Part shown: positions 53,252 to 62,312 of the stretch, one piece after another
Layout: every line of letters begins with the position of its first letter
How positions within the stretch are numbered: position 1 is the first letter of the stretch
Position numbers and translations under genes: made by a program
The notes under the pieces: generated by a model
What the model was told of the DNA's origin: nothing
What the model saw: the letters and a program-made list of their open reading frames with translations, nothing else
Database searches by the model: none
Assembly (NCBI GenBank): GCA_946481275.1
Contig: CAMLMV010000014.1
Coordinates: forward strand, 1 to 64,000
Length of the DNA stretch: 64,000 nt
Reading direction: 5' to 3'
Origin: an uncultured Massilia sp.
GTDB taxonomy: Bacteria > Pseudomonadota > Gammaproteobacteria > Burkholderiales > Burkholderiaceae

Positions 53252-55249
53252 ATGAACCGAAGGAATGCGCTCACCCGCGGACTGGGTGCGCTGGCGCTGC
53301 TGGGCGCGCCCGGCCTGCGCGCGGCGGTCCGGCCGGCGAGGGAGCAGGGCGGTGCGGCTGCGTCGCCGCGCGTGCCCAAGCGCTACCTGCGTTCCGTCGT
53401 CGACGAGGCCCTGCTGCGCCGGCGCCTGTTGCCGCCCGGGGCGTGGCATCCGTATCCGCGGGCGGGCGACCGCGCCGCGTGGGCGCAGGTGCCGGCCGAC
53501 GTGGCGTCGGCACTTGTCTCCCGGGCCGACGCCTGGCTGGGCACGGAATGGCCGCAGCTGCCGGCCAGCCTGTTCCTGGAGTTTTCGGAAAACGGCAACC
53601 GCACCCGCTACGAACAGCGCTATTTCGAACGCCGCAGCCGCCTGGCGGGCCTCGTGCTGGCCGAATGCGTGCAGGGGCAGGGACGCTACCTGCACGCGAT
53701 CGCTGACGGCGTCTGGCACGTGTGCGAGGAAACCTTCTGGGGCCTGCCGGCGCACAGCGGCATGCAGAAGCGCGGCGTGGGCCTGCCCGATGCGGACGAA
53801 CCCGTGATCGACCTGTTCGCGGCGGAGACGGGCGTGACGCTGGCCTATGTTCATGAACTGGTGGGCGAGCAGCTGCGCACGGTGTCGCCGCTGCTTGCCG
53901 TGCGCATCGCGGCGGAAGTGAAGCGCCGCATCCTCGACCCCGGCCTCGCGCGCGACGATTTCAAGTGGATGGGCCTGAAGGACAAGAAGGAGCCGCTGAA
54001 CAACTGGACGTCGTGGATCGCGTCGAGCTGGCTGGAAGCGAACCTGCTGCTCGAGCCGGATCCTGCGCGCCGCATGGCGGCCACCCTGAAGATCTGCCGC
54101 TGCCTGGACGGCTTCCTGGAAGATTATTCGGACGACGGCGCCTGCGAGGAGGGGCCGGGCTACTGGACGCTGTCCGCCGGTCCCTATCTCGACAGCCTGA
54201 TGGCGCTGGACGCCGCAACCGGCGGTGCGGTCGGCCTGGCGGCGGACCCGTTCGTGCGCCGCATGGGCCACTACGTGCTCGACGTGCACGTGGCCGGCGA
54301 CTGGTACGTGAATTACGGCGACGCGCACGCGAAGGTGCACCATTCGCCGCCGCTGCTGCACCGCTTCGGCCGCGCCACGGGCGACGCCGACCTGGCCGCG
54401 TTCGGCGCGTTCCGTGCGCCCGCGCGCGGCATCACGCTCTCGGACCAGGGCCGGCTCGCGCGCGACGTGGCCGACGTGCTGGAGGTCGCGCGCATGCGGG
54501 CGACACAAGGCCGCGACGCCCTGCAGCGCGCATCCTGGTATCCCGCCCTCGGCCTGATGACGGCGCGGGCGCGGGGCGGGTCCAGCGAGGGGTTCTTCCT
54601 CGCCGTGCAGGCCGCGTCGAACGCGCGCAGCCACGGCCACCACGATTCCGGCAGCTTCATCGTGTTCCACGACGGCCAGCCGGTGTTCGTGGATCCCGGC
54701 GTCGAAGCCTACACGGCCAAGACGTTCAGCAAGGACAGGTACACCATCTGGACCATGCAGTCGGGCTGGCACAACCTGCCGCTCGTGGGCGGCCGGATGC
54801 AGGCCGGCAGGGACGCGCGCGACCGGGCGAGCCGGGTGCGCGCCGAAGATGGGCCGGATGCGACGGGCATGACGATGGACCTGGCCACCGCGTACGGCCC
54901 CGAGGCGGGCATCGAGGCGTGGGAACGGCGCATCGCGCTCGACCGCGCTGCGGGCGCGGTGAGCCTGCGCGAGACGTTCGCGCTGGCCCGTCCCGCGCCC
55001 GTGGCCCTCGTCTTCGTCACGCCGCGCAAGCCCGGCGCGACGCAGGCGGGCGTCGTGTCCCTTCCGGTGGACGGCGGCCGGACCGTGCACCTGAAATTCG
55101 ATCCGCGCGCGCTGCGTGCCGACGTCGAACGGCTGGCGCTCGCAGACGCGGGCCTGAAACATGAATGGGGCGACGCGCTGTACCGCATCCGGCTGGCGTC
55201 CGCGCAGGCCGTCGGTAGCGGCGACCTGAACGTAACGATAGCGACTTGA
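53252..55249 (+). CDS. Heparinase II/III-like polysaccharide lyase
   Basis: 665 residues from the ATG at 53252 (AGGGAG upstream). MNRRNALTRGLGALALLG is a likely Tat-type signal peptide. The central alpha/alpha toroid (about 70-400) includes EPLNNWTSWIASSWLEANLL and CEEGPGYWTLSAGPYLDSL. The C-terminal beta-sandwich (about 440-665) has SHGHHDSGSFIVFHDGQPVFVDPGVE, the heparinase_II_III signature with catalytic His/Tyr candidates. Members cleave uronic-acid polysaccharides by beta-elimination. It is followed after 16 bases by a GH105 enzyme that would remove the resulting unsaturated uronyl ends. The exact polymer is unknown. Confidence 0.85.
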   Translation: MNRRNALTRGLGALALLGAPGLRAAVRPAREQGGAAASPRVPKRYLRSVVDEALLRRRLLPPGAWHPYPRAGDRAAWAQVPADVASALVSRADAWLGTEWPQLPASLFLEFSENGNRTRYEQRYFERRSRLAGLVLAECVQGQGRYLHAIADGVWHVCEETFWGLPAHSGMQKRGVGLPDADEPVIDLFAAETGVTLAYVHELVGEQLRTVSPLLAVRIAAEVKRRILDPGLARDDFKWMGLKDKKEPLNNWTSWIASSWLEANLLLEPDPARRMAATLKICRCLDGFLEDYSDDGACEEGPGYWTLSAGPYLDSLMALDAATGGAVGLAADPFVRRMGHYVLDVHVAGDWYVNYGDAHAKVHHSPPLLHRFGRATGDADLAAFGAFRAPARGITLSDQGRLARDVADVLEVARMRATQGRDALQRASWYPALGLMTARARGGSSEGFFLAVQAASNARSHGHHDSGSFIVFHDGQPVFVDPGVEAYTAKTFSKDRYTIWTMQSGWHNLPLVGGRMQAGRDARDRASRVRAEDGPDATGMTMDLATAYGPEAGIEAWERRIALDRAAGAVSLRETFALARPAPVALVFVTPRKPGATQAGVVSLPVDGGRTVHLKFDPRALRADVERLALADAGLKHEWGDALYRIRLASAQAVGSGDLNVTIAT

Positions 55250-55265
55250 AACCTGAAGGAGTGAC

Positions 55266-56435
55266 ATGAAGAAGCGAACGATGGCGGCGGTTCTGGCGGG
55301 TGGCATGCTCCTGCTGGCCGGCTGCGCGGATATGGCGAGCAATCGCGCGGCCGTCCCGGCGCAGGAAGCGCGCACGACGATCCCGACGCGGGCCGAGGCG
55401 CTCGCCGTCATCGACAAGGTGAACGGCTACTGGCAGCGCACGACGCCGGCGACGGAATGGTCGTTCTGGAACGTGGCCGTGTACCACACGGGGAATCTCG
55501 CCGCCTACGAGGTCACGCGCAACGAGGCGTATCGCCAGTATTCCGAGCGGTGGGCCGAGTACAACGGCTGGAAGGGTGCCAAGTCCGACAACAAGGCCGA
55601 GTGGAAGCTCACGTATGGCGAGACGGACGATCACGTGCTGTTCGGCGACTGGCAGGTCTGCTTCCAGAGCTATATCGACCTGTATCGCCTCGGTCCGCAG
55701 GATCCGCGCCGCGTCGCCCGTGCACGCGAAGTGATGGGGTACGAGATCGGCACCGACCGCGTCGATTACTGGTGGTGGGCGGACGGCCTGTACATGGTCA
55801 TGCCCGTGATGACGAAGATGTACCACCTGACGGGCGACCGGCGCTATCTCGACAGGATGGTCGCGTATTTCGAGTACGCGAACAACCTGATGTACGACCC
55901 GGAGACGCACCTGTACTACCGCGACGCGCGCTACGTCTATCCGAAGCACCGGAGCGTGAACGGCAAGAAGGACTTCTGGGCGCGCGGCGACGGCTGGGTA
56001 TTCGCCGCGCTGGCGAAGGTGCTGGCGGACCTGCCGCGCGACGATCCGTACCGGCCGATGTTCGAGGAGCGCTTCCGCGCGATGGCGCAGACGCTGAAAG
56101 GCATCCAGGCGCCGGAGGGTTACTGGACGCGCAGCCTGCTCGACCCGGCCCACGCGCCGGGCCCGGAAACGAGCGGCACCGCGTTCTTCACCTACGGCAT
56201 GCTGTGGGGTATCAACAACGGCCTGCTGGACCGCGGCACGTACCTGCCGGTGGCGGCGAAGGGCTGGGACTACCTGACCCGCACGGCCATCCAGCCCGAC
56301 GGCAAGGTCGGCTACGTGCAGCCCATCGGCGACCGCGCGATCCCCGGCCAGGTGGTCGACCGCGATTCGACGGCCCATTTCGGCGTGGGCGCCGTGCTGC
56401 TGGTTGCGTCCGAAATGGCGAAACTGGCCCACTGA
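55266..56435 (+). CDS. GH105/GH88-type unsaturated uronyl hydrolase (lipoprotein)
   Basis: 389 residues; AAGGAGTG before the ATG. The signal peptide ends in LLAGC, so it is a lipoprotein (Cys about 21). The alpha/alpha-barrel shows TEWSFWNVAVYHTGNLAAYEVT, YWWWADGLYMVMPVMTKMY (with the catalytic Asp) and DFWARGDGWVFAALAKVL, all GH105/GH88 features. These enzymes hydrate the 4,5-double bond left by polysaccharide lyases and release the uronate. It is the partner of the lyase encoded immediately upstream and ends at a strong terminator. Confidence 0.85.
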   Translation: MKKRTMAAVLAGGMLLLAGCADMASNRAAVPAQEARTTIPTRAEALAVIDKVNGYWQRTTPATEWSFWNVAVYHTGNLAAYEVTRNEAYRQYSERWAEYNGWKGAKSDNKAEWKLTYGETDDHVLFGDWQVCFQSYIDLYRLGPQDPRRVARAREVMGYEIGTDRVDYWWWADGLYMVMPVMTKMYHLTGDRRYLDRMVAYFEYANNLMYDPETHLYYRDARYVYPKHRSVNGKKDFWARGDGWVFAALAKVLADLPRDDPYRPMFEERFRAMAQTLKGIQAPEGYWTRSLLDPAHAPGPETSGTAFFTYGMLWGINNGLLDRGTYLPVAAKGWDYLTRTAIQPDGKVGYVQPIGDRAIPGQVVDRDSTAHFGVGAVLLVASEMAKLAH

Positions 56436-56470
56436 TTTCTCTCCTTCGCGGGCCCCCGTGCCCGTGTTCG

Positions 56471-56500
56471 GCCTGCCCAGGGATGGCAGGCTTTTTTTTT
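56471..56500 (+). terminator. Rho-independent terminator of the lyase/GH105 operon
   Basis: Seven-bp perfect stem GCCTGCC/GGCAGGC (56471-56477, 56485-56491), seven-base loop, then nine T's (56492-56500). It lies 36 bases after the GH105 stop. Confidence 0.88.
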
Positions 56501-56501
56501 G

Positions 56502-56718
56502 AATTCGGGGTCAGAGCACGTTTTTTTCAAAATTCGGGGTCAGAGCACATTTCCGATCAATTGCGTAGACTGCAACAACTCCGACGGCGACCGTGGCGGC
56601 ACCGACATGTCGACGAGCGCGTCCGATTCGGCAGACTGCGAAGTGTTGCTTTTGGGCTCGTGCACAAAAAAGGGCTCTGACCCCGAATCGCGCGCGAAAT
56701 GTGCTCTGACCCCGAATT
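56502..56718. repeat. Non-autonomous inverted-repeat element (MITE/REP-like)
   Basis: Two direct copies of AATTCGGGGTCAGAGCAC at the left (56502-56519 and 56531-56548) face inverted copies at the right (GCTCTGACCCCGAAT at 56674-56688 and GTGCTCTGACCCCGAATT at 56701-56718). Between lie about 125 bp of non-repeated sequence without a transposase gene. This GGGGTCAGAGCAC sequence is familiar from repeats around REP-associated tyrosine transposases in betaproteobacteria, so it may be mobilised in trans. It sits exactly between a terminator and the next promoter. Confidence 0.75.
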
Positions 56719-56781
56719 AAAAGCTTGCGCTTTTTTTACGCTGCGGCGATGCTCTAGCTCTTGTTAGTGGGAAACGCGTCC

Positions 56782-58122
56782 ATGTTGGAAGACAAAAGCG
56801 CCCACGCCGTCGGTACGTTGCGCTACACGACGGCGGGCCTCGCCATCGTCGTGTTCTGGCTGCTGTTCGGCGAGTTCGCCATCGCCTTCCGCGACCGCTC
56901 GGCCATCCCGGGCGTCATGGAACTGCTGCGCCAGCACCACGCCAGCGACACGATGATCGCCGTGCTCGTGTCCGCGCTGCCGGCCCTGCTGGGCGCCGTG
57001 CTCGTGCCCATCGTCGGCTTCCGCTCCGACCGTTTCCGCAGCCGCTGGGGCAGGCGGCTGCCGTTCCTGATGGGGATCACGCCCGTCGCCGCGCTCGTCC
57101 TCATTGCGCTCGGCAACTGCGCCACGTTCGGCCGCGTCACCGACCAGTTGCTCGGGACGCTGTCGCCCGGCGTCGACACGTGCGTGCTGGCGTGGTTCTG
57201 CCTGTTCTGGACCGTGTTCGAAGGCGTCGCACTGGTCACGCTCGCGCTCTACGCGGGCCTCGTCAACGACATCGTGCCGCGCCCCGTGCTCGGGCGCTTC
57301 TACGCGGCGTTTCGCATCGTCAGCCTCGCCGCCGGCATCCTGTTCAACCTGTGGTTCTTCCGCCTGACGGAACACCACCTGCGTGAAGTCTTCCTCGGCA
57401 TCGGCCTGTTCTTCGGCGTCGCCGTGATGCTCATGTGCCTGCGCCTCAAGGAGGGCGAATATGGCCCGCCGTCGGTGGATGGCCACGATGCCGTGACGTG
57501 GCGCGCGATGGGCCGGGCGTACTGGCGCGAATGCCTGTCGGACCGCTACTTCCTGCTCGTGTTCTTCGCCCTGACGGCGTCCGAGCTGACCTTCATGCCG
57601 TTCAATACGTTCTCGCAGCTGTACGCGGAATCGATCGGCATGGACAAGGCCACGCTGGGCCGGCTGCTGGCCCTGTCGTACACGCTGTCGATCGGGCTGT
57701 CGTCCGTGATCGGCTGGCTCGTCGACCGCTACAGCGCCGCCAGCGTCACGGTGTGGTCGATGGGCCTGTACCTGTGCGTGGGGGCCGGCGGCTTCCTCGC
57801 CGTGCACGACATGCAGAGTTTTGCGGTCGTATACGTGCTGCACGCGGTCGTCGCGGGGAGCTACTACACGGCGTCCGCGTCGCTGCCGATGGTGCTGTTC
57901 CCGCGCGCCCGCTTCCTGCAGTTCGACGGCGCCAAGCGCTTCCTGTTCTCCACGTCCAACATCGTGCTGAGCTTCCTGCTCGGCCCATTACTCGACACGA
58001 CGGGCCACTTCTACGGCCTGACCCTGCTCGTGGGAGGCCTGCTGGCGGGGACCAGCCTGGTCATGTTCCGGACACTGGCACGCGCCGCGCGCGGGCGGGT
58101 CGGCGCGGCGTCGTCGGCATAG
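56782..58122 (+). CDS. MFS sugar symporter (GPH/SLC45-like)
   Basis: 446 residues from the ATG at 56782; a TTG at 56761 is in frame but has no ribosome site. About 12 membrane segments. The loop GFRSDRFRSRWGRRLPFLMG is the RSD-x-RxRxGRRxPF motif of the glycoside-pentoside-hexuronide/SLC45 families. It probably imports di- or oligosaccharide uronides released by the lyase, GH105 and GH35 enzymes. Its 3' end overlaps the second LacI gene tail to tail by 62 bp. Confidence 0.82.
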   Translation: MLEDKSAHAVGTLRYTTAGLAIVVFWLLFGEFAIAFRDRSAIPGVMELLRQHHASDTMIAVLVSALPALLGAVLVPIVGFRSDRFRSRWGRRLPFLMGITPVAALVLIALGNCATFGRVTDQLLGTLSPGVDTCVLAWFCLFWTVFEGVALVTLALYAGLVNDIVPRPVLGRFYAAFRIVSLAAGILFNLWFFRLTEHHLREVFLGIGLFFGVAVMLMCLRLKEGEYGPPSVDGHDAVTWRAMGRAYWRECLSDRYFLLVFFALTASELTFMPFNTFSQLYAESIGMDKATLGRLLALSYTLSIGLSSVIGWLVDRYSAASVTVWSMGLYLCVGAGGFLAVHDMQSFAVVYVLHAVVAGSYYTASASLPMVLFPRARFLQFDGAKRFLFSTSNIVLSFLLGPLLDTTGHFYGLTLLVGGLLAGTSLVMFRTLARAARGRVGAASSA

Positions 58123-59140
58123 GCTCCGCCTGCGGTGCGGGCCCGGTCGAATCGCGCACCGTGAGCTTTGCGGGAAACGCGATGCGCGCGGCGCCGGTCG
58201 TCTCGCCCGCGATCATGCCCACCACTTCGCGCACGGCATAGGCGGCGATCGTATCGAACGGCTGGTGCATCGTCGTCAGCTTCGGGAACACGCAGCTCGC
58301 GGTCGGAATGTCGTCGAAGCCGATCACGGAGATGTCGTGGGGGACCTTCAGCCCGCGGCTGTTGATGGCGTCGATCGCGCCGAACGCCATCTCGTCGTTC
58401 GCGGCGAAGATGGCGGTCGGCGGGACGGGGAGGGCGAGCAGCTGCTCCGTCGCCGCATAGCCGCCCGGCTGCACGAACGCGCCGTTGACGACGAGCGCGG
58501 GATCGGGTGCGATGCCGGCTGCCTGCAGCGCATCCACATAGCCCCGTTCGCGCTCCACGCTCTGGCCCGTGCCCGGATTGCCGGCGATGTATGCGATGCG
58601 GCGGTGGCCCAGGTCGAGCAGGTGGTTCACGGCCACGCGCGCGCCGAGGCGGTTTTCCGCCGCCACGACGGGCACCGCGAGAGGACGCGCGTCGAAGCAG
58701 ATCACGACGCTGGCCACCTGCTGGCGTTCGATGGCGTCCAGGAAGCGGTCGTCCGCACCCGGCATGACCACCATCAGCCCGTCGCACAGCTTGCCCAGCA
58801 GGTCGCACGTCGCCATGCGGTCCGGGCTGTCGAATCGTTCCGCATTGAACAGCAGCAGGTCGTAGCCCTGGGCGCGCGCGTGCGTGGAGAGGGCGCGGAT
58901 GATCTCGTGCAGCACGACGGGACCGTAATTGTTGACGAACACGCCCAGCAGCCGGCTGCGCTCCCCGCGCATGCGCCGCGCCAGCGGATCGGGCGTGTAG
59001 TTCAATTGCGCGGCGGCGGCCATGATGCGCTCGCGCGTCTCGGCCGACACATAACCCGCGCCACGGATGGCGCGCGATGCCGTGATCGGGGCCACGCCCG
59101 CGAGCCGGGCGACTTCACTGAGTTTGCTGACTTTACGCAT
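58061..59140 (-). CDS. LacI-family regulator of the polysaccharide locus, paralog 2
   Basis: 359 residues from the ATG at 59140; a TTG at 59170 gives ten more residues. Helix-turn-helix [21 protein letters not shown], then effector domain with [20 protein letters not shown] and ISVIGFDD. It is close to the protein encoded at 52112 along its length, with a C-terminal extension of about 20 residues lying in the overlap with the MFS gene. It is divergent from the TonB receptor gene, whose leader holds a good LacI palindrome. Confidence 0.86.
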   Translation of the reverse strand: MRKVSKLSEVARLAGVAPITASRAIRGAGYVSAETRERIMAAAAQLNYTPDPLARRMRGERSRLLGVFVNNYGPVVLHEIIRALSTHARAQGYDLLLFNAERFDSPDRMATCDLLGKLCDGLMVVMPGADDRFLDAIERQQVASVVICFDARPLAVPVVAAENRLGARVAVNHLLDLGHRRIAYIAGNPGTGQSVERERGYVDALQAAGIAPDPALVVNGAFVQPGGYAATEQLLALPVPPTAIFAANDEMAFGAIDAINSRGLKVPHDISVIGFDDIPTASCVFPKLTTMHQPFDTIAAYAVREVVGMIAGETTGAARIAFPAKLTVRDSTGPAPQAEPMPTTPRRPARARRVPVSGT

Positions 59141-59214
59141 GAGGGGCAGTCTGACGGAAAAATGAGACAACGTACATCACAAAATTCGTCAAAGGTATGA
59201 CCGTTTGACATGGC

Positions 59215-59225
59215 TGTCGTTACGG
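59215..59225. promoter_or_regulatory. LacI-type half-site shared by both LacI genes
   Basis: TGTCGTTACGG, identical to 52076-52086 before the first LacI gene. It lies 75 bases from the second LacI start, in the divergent region with the TonB receptor. Confidence 0.5.
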
Positions 59226-59329
59226 CGAGACACAAGATTTGCCGACACGGTGGCCAATATCCTGTAAAAACAAGGAGTTATGCGCCGATCCGCTTCATGC
59301 GTGCACTATTGCCCTTTAATAATCGCTTG

Positions 59330-59343
59330 TGGTAACGTGACCA
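59330..59343 (+). promoter_or_regulatory. LacI-type palindromic operator before the TonB receptor gene
   Basis: TGGTAACGTGACCA: 7-base half-sites differ at one pair only, with the central CG typical of LacI operators. GGTAACGT is shared with the sites at 52068 and 53219. It lies 80 bases before the receptor ATG. Confidence 0.65.
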
Positions 59344-59423
59344 CCAGCCGGCGTAAAGACCACAGCAATCGTGCCCCAGACCGGCACCCCATGTTCCAAT
59401 AACGACACAAGAATGGAGACAAG

Positions 59424-62291
59424 ATGAACAAGAAGTTGCTCGCCACGCTGCTGCCGGTGGCGCTGGCCGCCGCCTATGGGAACCAGGCCCTGGCACAGGA
59501 TGCGTCCGCGCCCGCCGCACCCACCACCGAACCGGCGCCGCCAGCCGCCGATGCGCCCGCCGCGACCACGGTCGTCGTCACGGGCTTCCGTTCCAGCCTG
59601 CAGAAGGCGCTGAACCTGAAGCAGCAGGCCATCGGCGTGCGCGATTCGATCGTCGCCGAAGACATCGGCAAGTTCCCCGAGGCGAACGTGGCGGAGTCGC
59701 TGCAGCGCGTGCCGGGCGTGATCCTGAACCGCGACGAAAGCTCGGCGGAAGGCCAGCGCATCTCGATCCGCGGCCTGCCGACGGAATACACGGTGACCAC
59801 GCTGAACGGCGCGCCCGTGAACACGACGTCGACGAGCACCATCGGCAGCGCCGCGCGCGGCTTCAACTACGACGTGTTCGCGTCCGAACTGTTCGGCCGC
59901 GTCGACTTCTATAAATCCCCGCTGGCCGAACTGCCGGAAGGCGGCATGGGCGGCGTGGTCGACCTGCAGACGCCGCGCCCGTTCGACAATCCGAAGCGCA
60001 CCGTCCGTTACGGCGTGTCGGCCGCCTACAACACGATGTCGGAAAAGACGGACCCGAACCTGTTCGCGCTGTACTCGAACACGTGGGGCAACTGGGGCTT
60101 CCTCGCCGGTGCGTCGCATTCGAAGGCCGTCAACAACCGGTCCGGCTTCGAGGCGACGGGCGGCTACAACAGCTCGCGCCGCGGCAGCGCGTCGCCCGTG
60201 CTGGGCAACTTTGCGCTGCAGCTGGACTATGACGATCCGCGCGCGAACCTGTCCGGCTACACGCGCGACCAGATCGACAACGCGCTGCTGCCCCGCATCT
60301 ACCGCTTCTACGGCTCGCAGAACCGCCGCACGCGCGACGGCCTCGTGACGTCGCTGCAGTACAAGGAAGGCGGCCTGAATATCAGCCTGGACGGCCTGGC
60401 CTCGCAACTGAAGAACAGCCGCGACGAGCTCTATTACGGCATCCTGATCCGCAACAGCAAGACGACCAACCGCAACGCGCCGGCCGGGCAGGCGGGCCAC
60501 AACGGCCTCGTGCCGCTCGACGTGCACATCGACCCGGCGTCGAACCTGTTGACGGGCACGTTCGGCAACACGTCGTACAGCAGCGGCGTCACGTACGGCG
60601 AGGACCAGACCAAGTTCGGCTACCTCGCCCTGAACGGCCGCTGGGAAGTGAAAAAGGGTACGGTGCTGACCGGCCAGCTGTCGGCCAACAACAGCGATGC
60701 GAAGAGCTACCAGGACACGCTGTCGGGCCAGATCTTCGGCGTCGATTCCACCATCGACTACGGTTCGGACCACGTGTACCCGTCGATGTCGTCGAACGTC
60801 GACTACACGAATCCCGCCAACTTCACGGGCTTCGACATCAACACCGGCTGGACGCGCGAGACGGACAAGGGCCGCCAGGCCCGCCTCGTGCTGGACCAGG
60901 ACTACGACCTGTGGGGCGACTGGACGGGGCACTTCAAGGGCGGTCTCGTGTACGTCGACACGACGAAGACCATCGAGAAGCGCAACGGCACGACCGCCAT
61001 GGTGGCCAAGCTGAAGTCGTTCGGCGACGCGGGCCTGCGCAGCAACATGGTGTCGACCCTGCCGATCCCGAACCTGGACATGGGCGACGGCTGGCCGCAC
61101 AAGTTCGGCACGTTCACGCGCGCCTACACGTACTCCACGTACGACCCGCTCGCGTTCAACACGCCCGCCGCCTTCACGCCGGCGCAGAGCTTCGGCGCGG
61201 AAGAGAAGGTCACGACGGGCTTCGTGCAGTCCGACTTCAAGGGCGAGGTGCTCTCCCGCGAACTGCGCATCAACGCCGGCGTGCGCTGGGCGCAGACGAA
61301 GCTCGGCATCGACAACTACAAGAAGTCGGGCGCGGGCGGCGCCTACCTGCCGAACCAGGAACACGGCAAGTACACCAACGTGCTGCCGGCCGTCAGCGCC
61401 GCGTACGACCTGACGGAAGACGTGATCTGGCGCGCGTCGTACGGCAAGACGATCAGCCGCGCATCGCTGTCGATCATCGCCGCGCAGACCGTCATCCCGA
61501 ACCCGTTCGACAACACGGCCACCGCCGGCAACCCGAACCTGAAGCCGCAGCAGTCGAAGAACCTCGACACGAGCCTGGAATGGTACTTCAAGCCGGGCAG
61601 CCTCCTGTCGGCCGCGTATTTCAGGAAGGAGCTGACCGACGCCACCGTCTCGAGCACGACGCAGACCACGTTCGGCGCACTGGGCCTGCCGGATACGGCG
61701 CTCGGCGCGATCTTCCAGGACAAGAACGGCCACGTCGACCCGAACCTGCCGATGACGCTGCGCACCTACGGCAACGCGGGCCAGCAGACGCTGAAAGGCT
61801 ACGAGCTCGCGTACCAGCAGGACTTCAACTTCCTGCCCGATCCGTTCAAGGGCCTGGGCGCGCTGGCCAGCTACACGCACATCGACCCGTTCAACAGCCA
61901 GAAATGGATCACGACGGCCGGCAAGGAGATCGAAGTCAACTCGGTGCCCAAGTACGCGTACAGCTTCACGACCTATTACGAGCGCGGTCCCCTGGCGATG
62001 CGCCTGTCGTACAACTACAAGGGCCGTTCGCTGCACGGGGATAACCCGAAGAACAACGGCGATGACCTGATCCGCTGGCGCGCCGCCCGCGGTTACCTGG
62101 ACGGCACCATCAGCTACAAGCTGACCGAAAACCTGGAACTGCGTCTCGATGCGCTGAACCTGACCAACACGCTGTCGTACGATTACTTCGAGGACGCGAC
62201 GGGCCAGTACGGCGACGGCCACCGCACGCGCATGGACTATGCGAAGTATGATGGCCGCACCATCAAGTTCGGCCTGCGCGGCAAGCTCTAA
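59424..62291 (+). CDS. TonB-dependent receptor for oligosaccharide uptake
   Basis: 955 residues; GGAGA precedes the ATG. Signal peptide about 1-25 (to ALA/QD), then a Pro/Ala-rich TonB-box region ending in TTVVVTGFRSSLQKAL. The plug domain has SIVAEDIGKFPEANVAESLQRVPGV and GQRISIRGLPTEYTVTTLNG. A 22-strand barrel of usual length follows. The VAEDIGKFPEAN pattern is typical of large Caulobacter/Xanthomonas/Massilia receptors that import plant oligosaccharides or glycans. It is followed by the GH35 gene after 21 bases and preceded by a LacI palindrome, so polysaccharide fragments are the likely substrate. Confidence 0.9.
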   Translation: MNKKLLATLLPVALAAAYGNQALAQDASAPAAPTTEPAPPAADAPAATTVVVTGFRSSLQKALNLKQQAIGVRDSIVAEDIGKFPEANVAESLQRVPGVILNRDESSAEGQRISIRGLPTEYTVTTLNGAPVNTTSTSTIGSAARGFNYDVFASELFGRVDFYKSPLAELPEGGMGGVVDLQTPRPFDNPKRTVRYGVSAAYNTMSEKTDPNLFALYSNTWGNWGFLAGASHSKAVNNRSGFEATGGYNSSRRGSASPVLGNFALQLDYDDPRANLSGYTRDQIDNALLPRIYRFYGSQNRRTRDGLVTSLQYKEGGLNISLDGLASQLKNSRDELYYGILIRNSKTTNRNAPAGQAGHNGLVPLDVHIDPASNLLTGTFGNTSYSSGVTYGEDQTKFGYLALNGRWEVKKGTVLTGQLSANNSDAKSYQDTLSGQIFGVDSTIDYGSDHVYPSMSSNVDYTNPANFTGFDINTGWTRETDKGRQARLVLDQDYDLWGDWTGHFKGGLVYVDTTKTIEKRNGTTAMVAKLKSFGDAGLRSNMVSTLPIPNLDMGDGWPHKFGTFTRAYTYSTYDPLAFNTPAAFTPAQSFGAEEKVTTGFVQSDFKGEVLSRELRINAGVRWAQTKLGIDNYKKSGAGGAYLPNQEHGKYTNVLPAVSAAYDLTEDVIWRASYGKTISRASLSIIAAQTVIPNPFDNTATAGNPNLKPQQSKNLDTSLEWYFKPGSLLSAAYFRKELTDATVSSTTQTTFGALGLPDTALGAIFQDKNGHVDPNLPMTLRTYGNAGQQTLKGYELAYQQDFNFLPDPFKGLGALASYTHIDPFNSQKWITTAGKEIEVNSVPKYAYSFTTYYERGPLAMRLSYNYKGRSLHGDNPKNNGDDLIRWRAARGYLDGTISYKLTENLELRLDALNLTNTLSYDYFEDATGQYGDGHRTRMDYAKYDGRTIKFGLRGKL

Positions 62292-62312
62292 TTCCTTACG
62301 ATCGACGACCAC

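Larger units (their letters stand above)
56436..56781. other. Gene-free region holding a terminator and a repeat element
   Basis: 346 bp between the GH105 and MFS genes. It contains the lyase-operon terminator and a 217-bp inverted-repeat element, listed separately. Short open frames inside have no coding character. The last 60 bases should hold the MFS promoter, but I cannot name a convincing -10/-35 pair. Confidence 0.6.

Noticed and set aside
53195..55417. 740-codon minus-strand frame opposite the lyase
   Set aside because: No motifs and biased composition. The plus strand carries the heparinase II/III signature and a signal peptide.
56499..56720. 73-codon frame inside the repeat element
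   Set aside because: It is composed largely of the inverted repeats themselves, with no ribosome site and no coding character.
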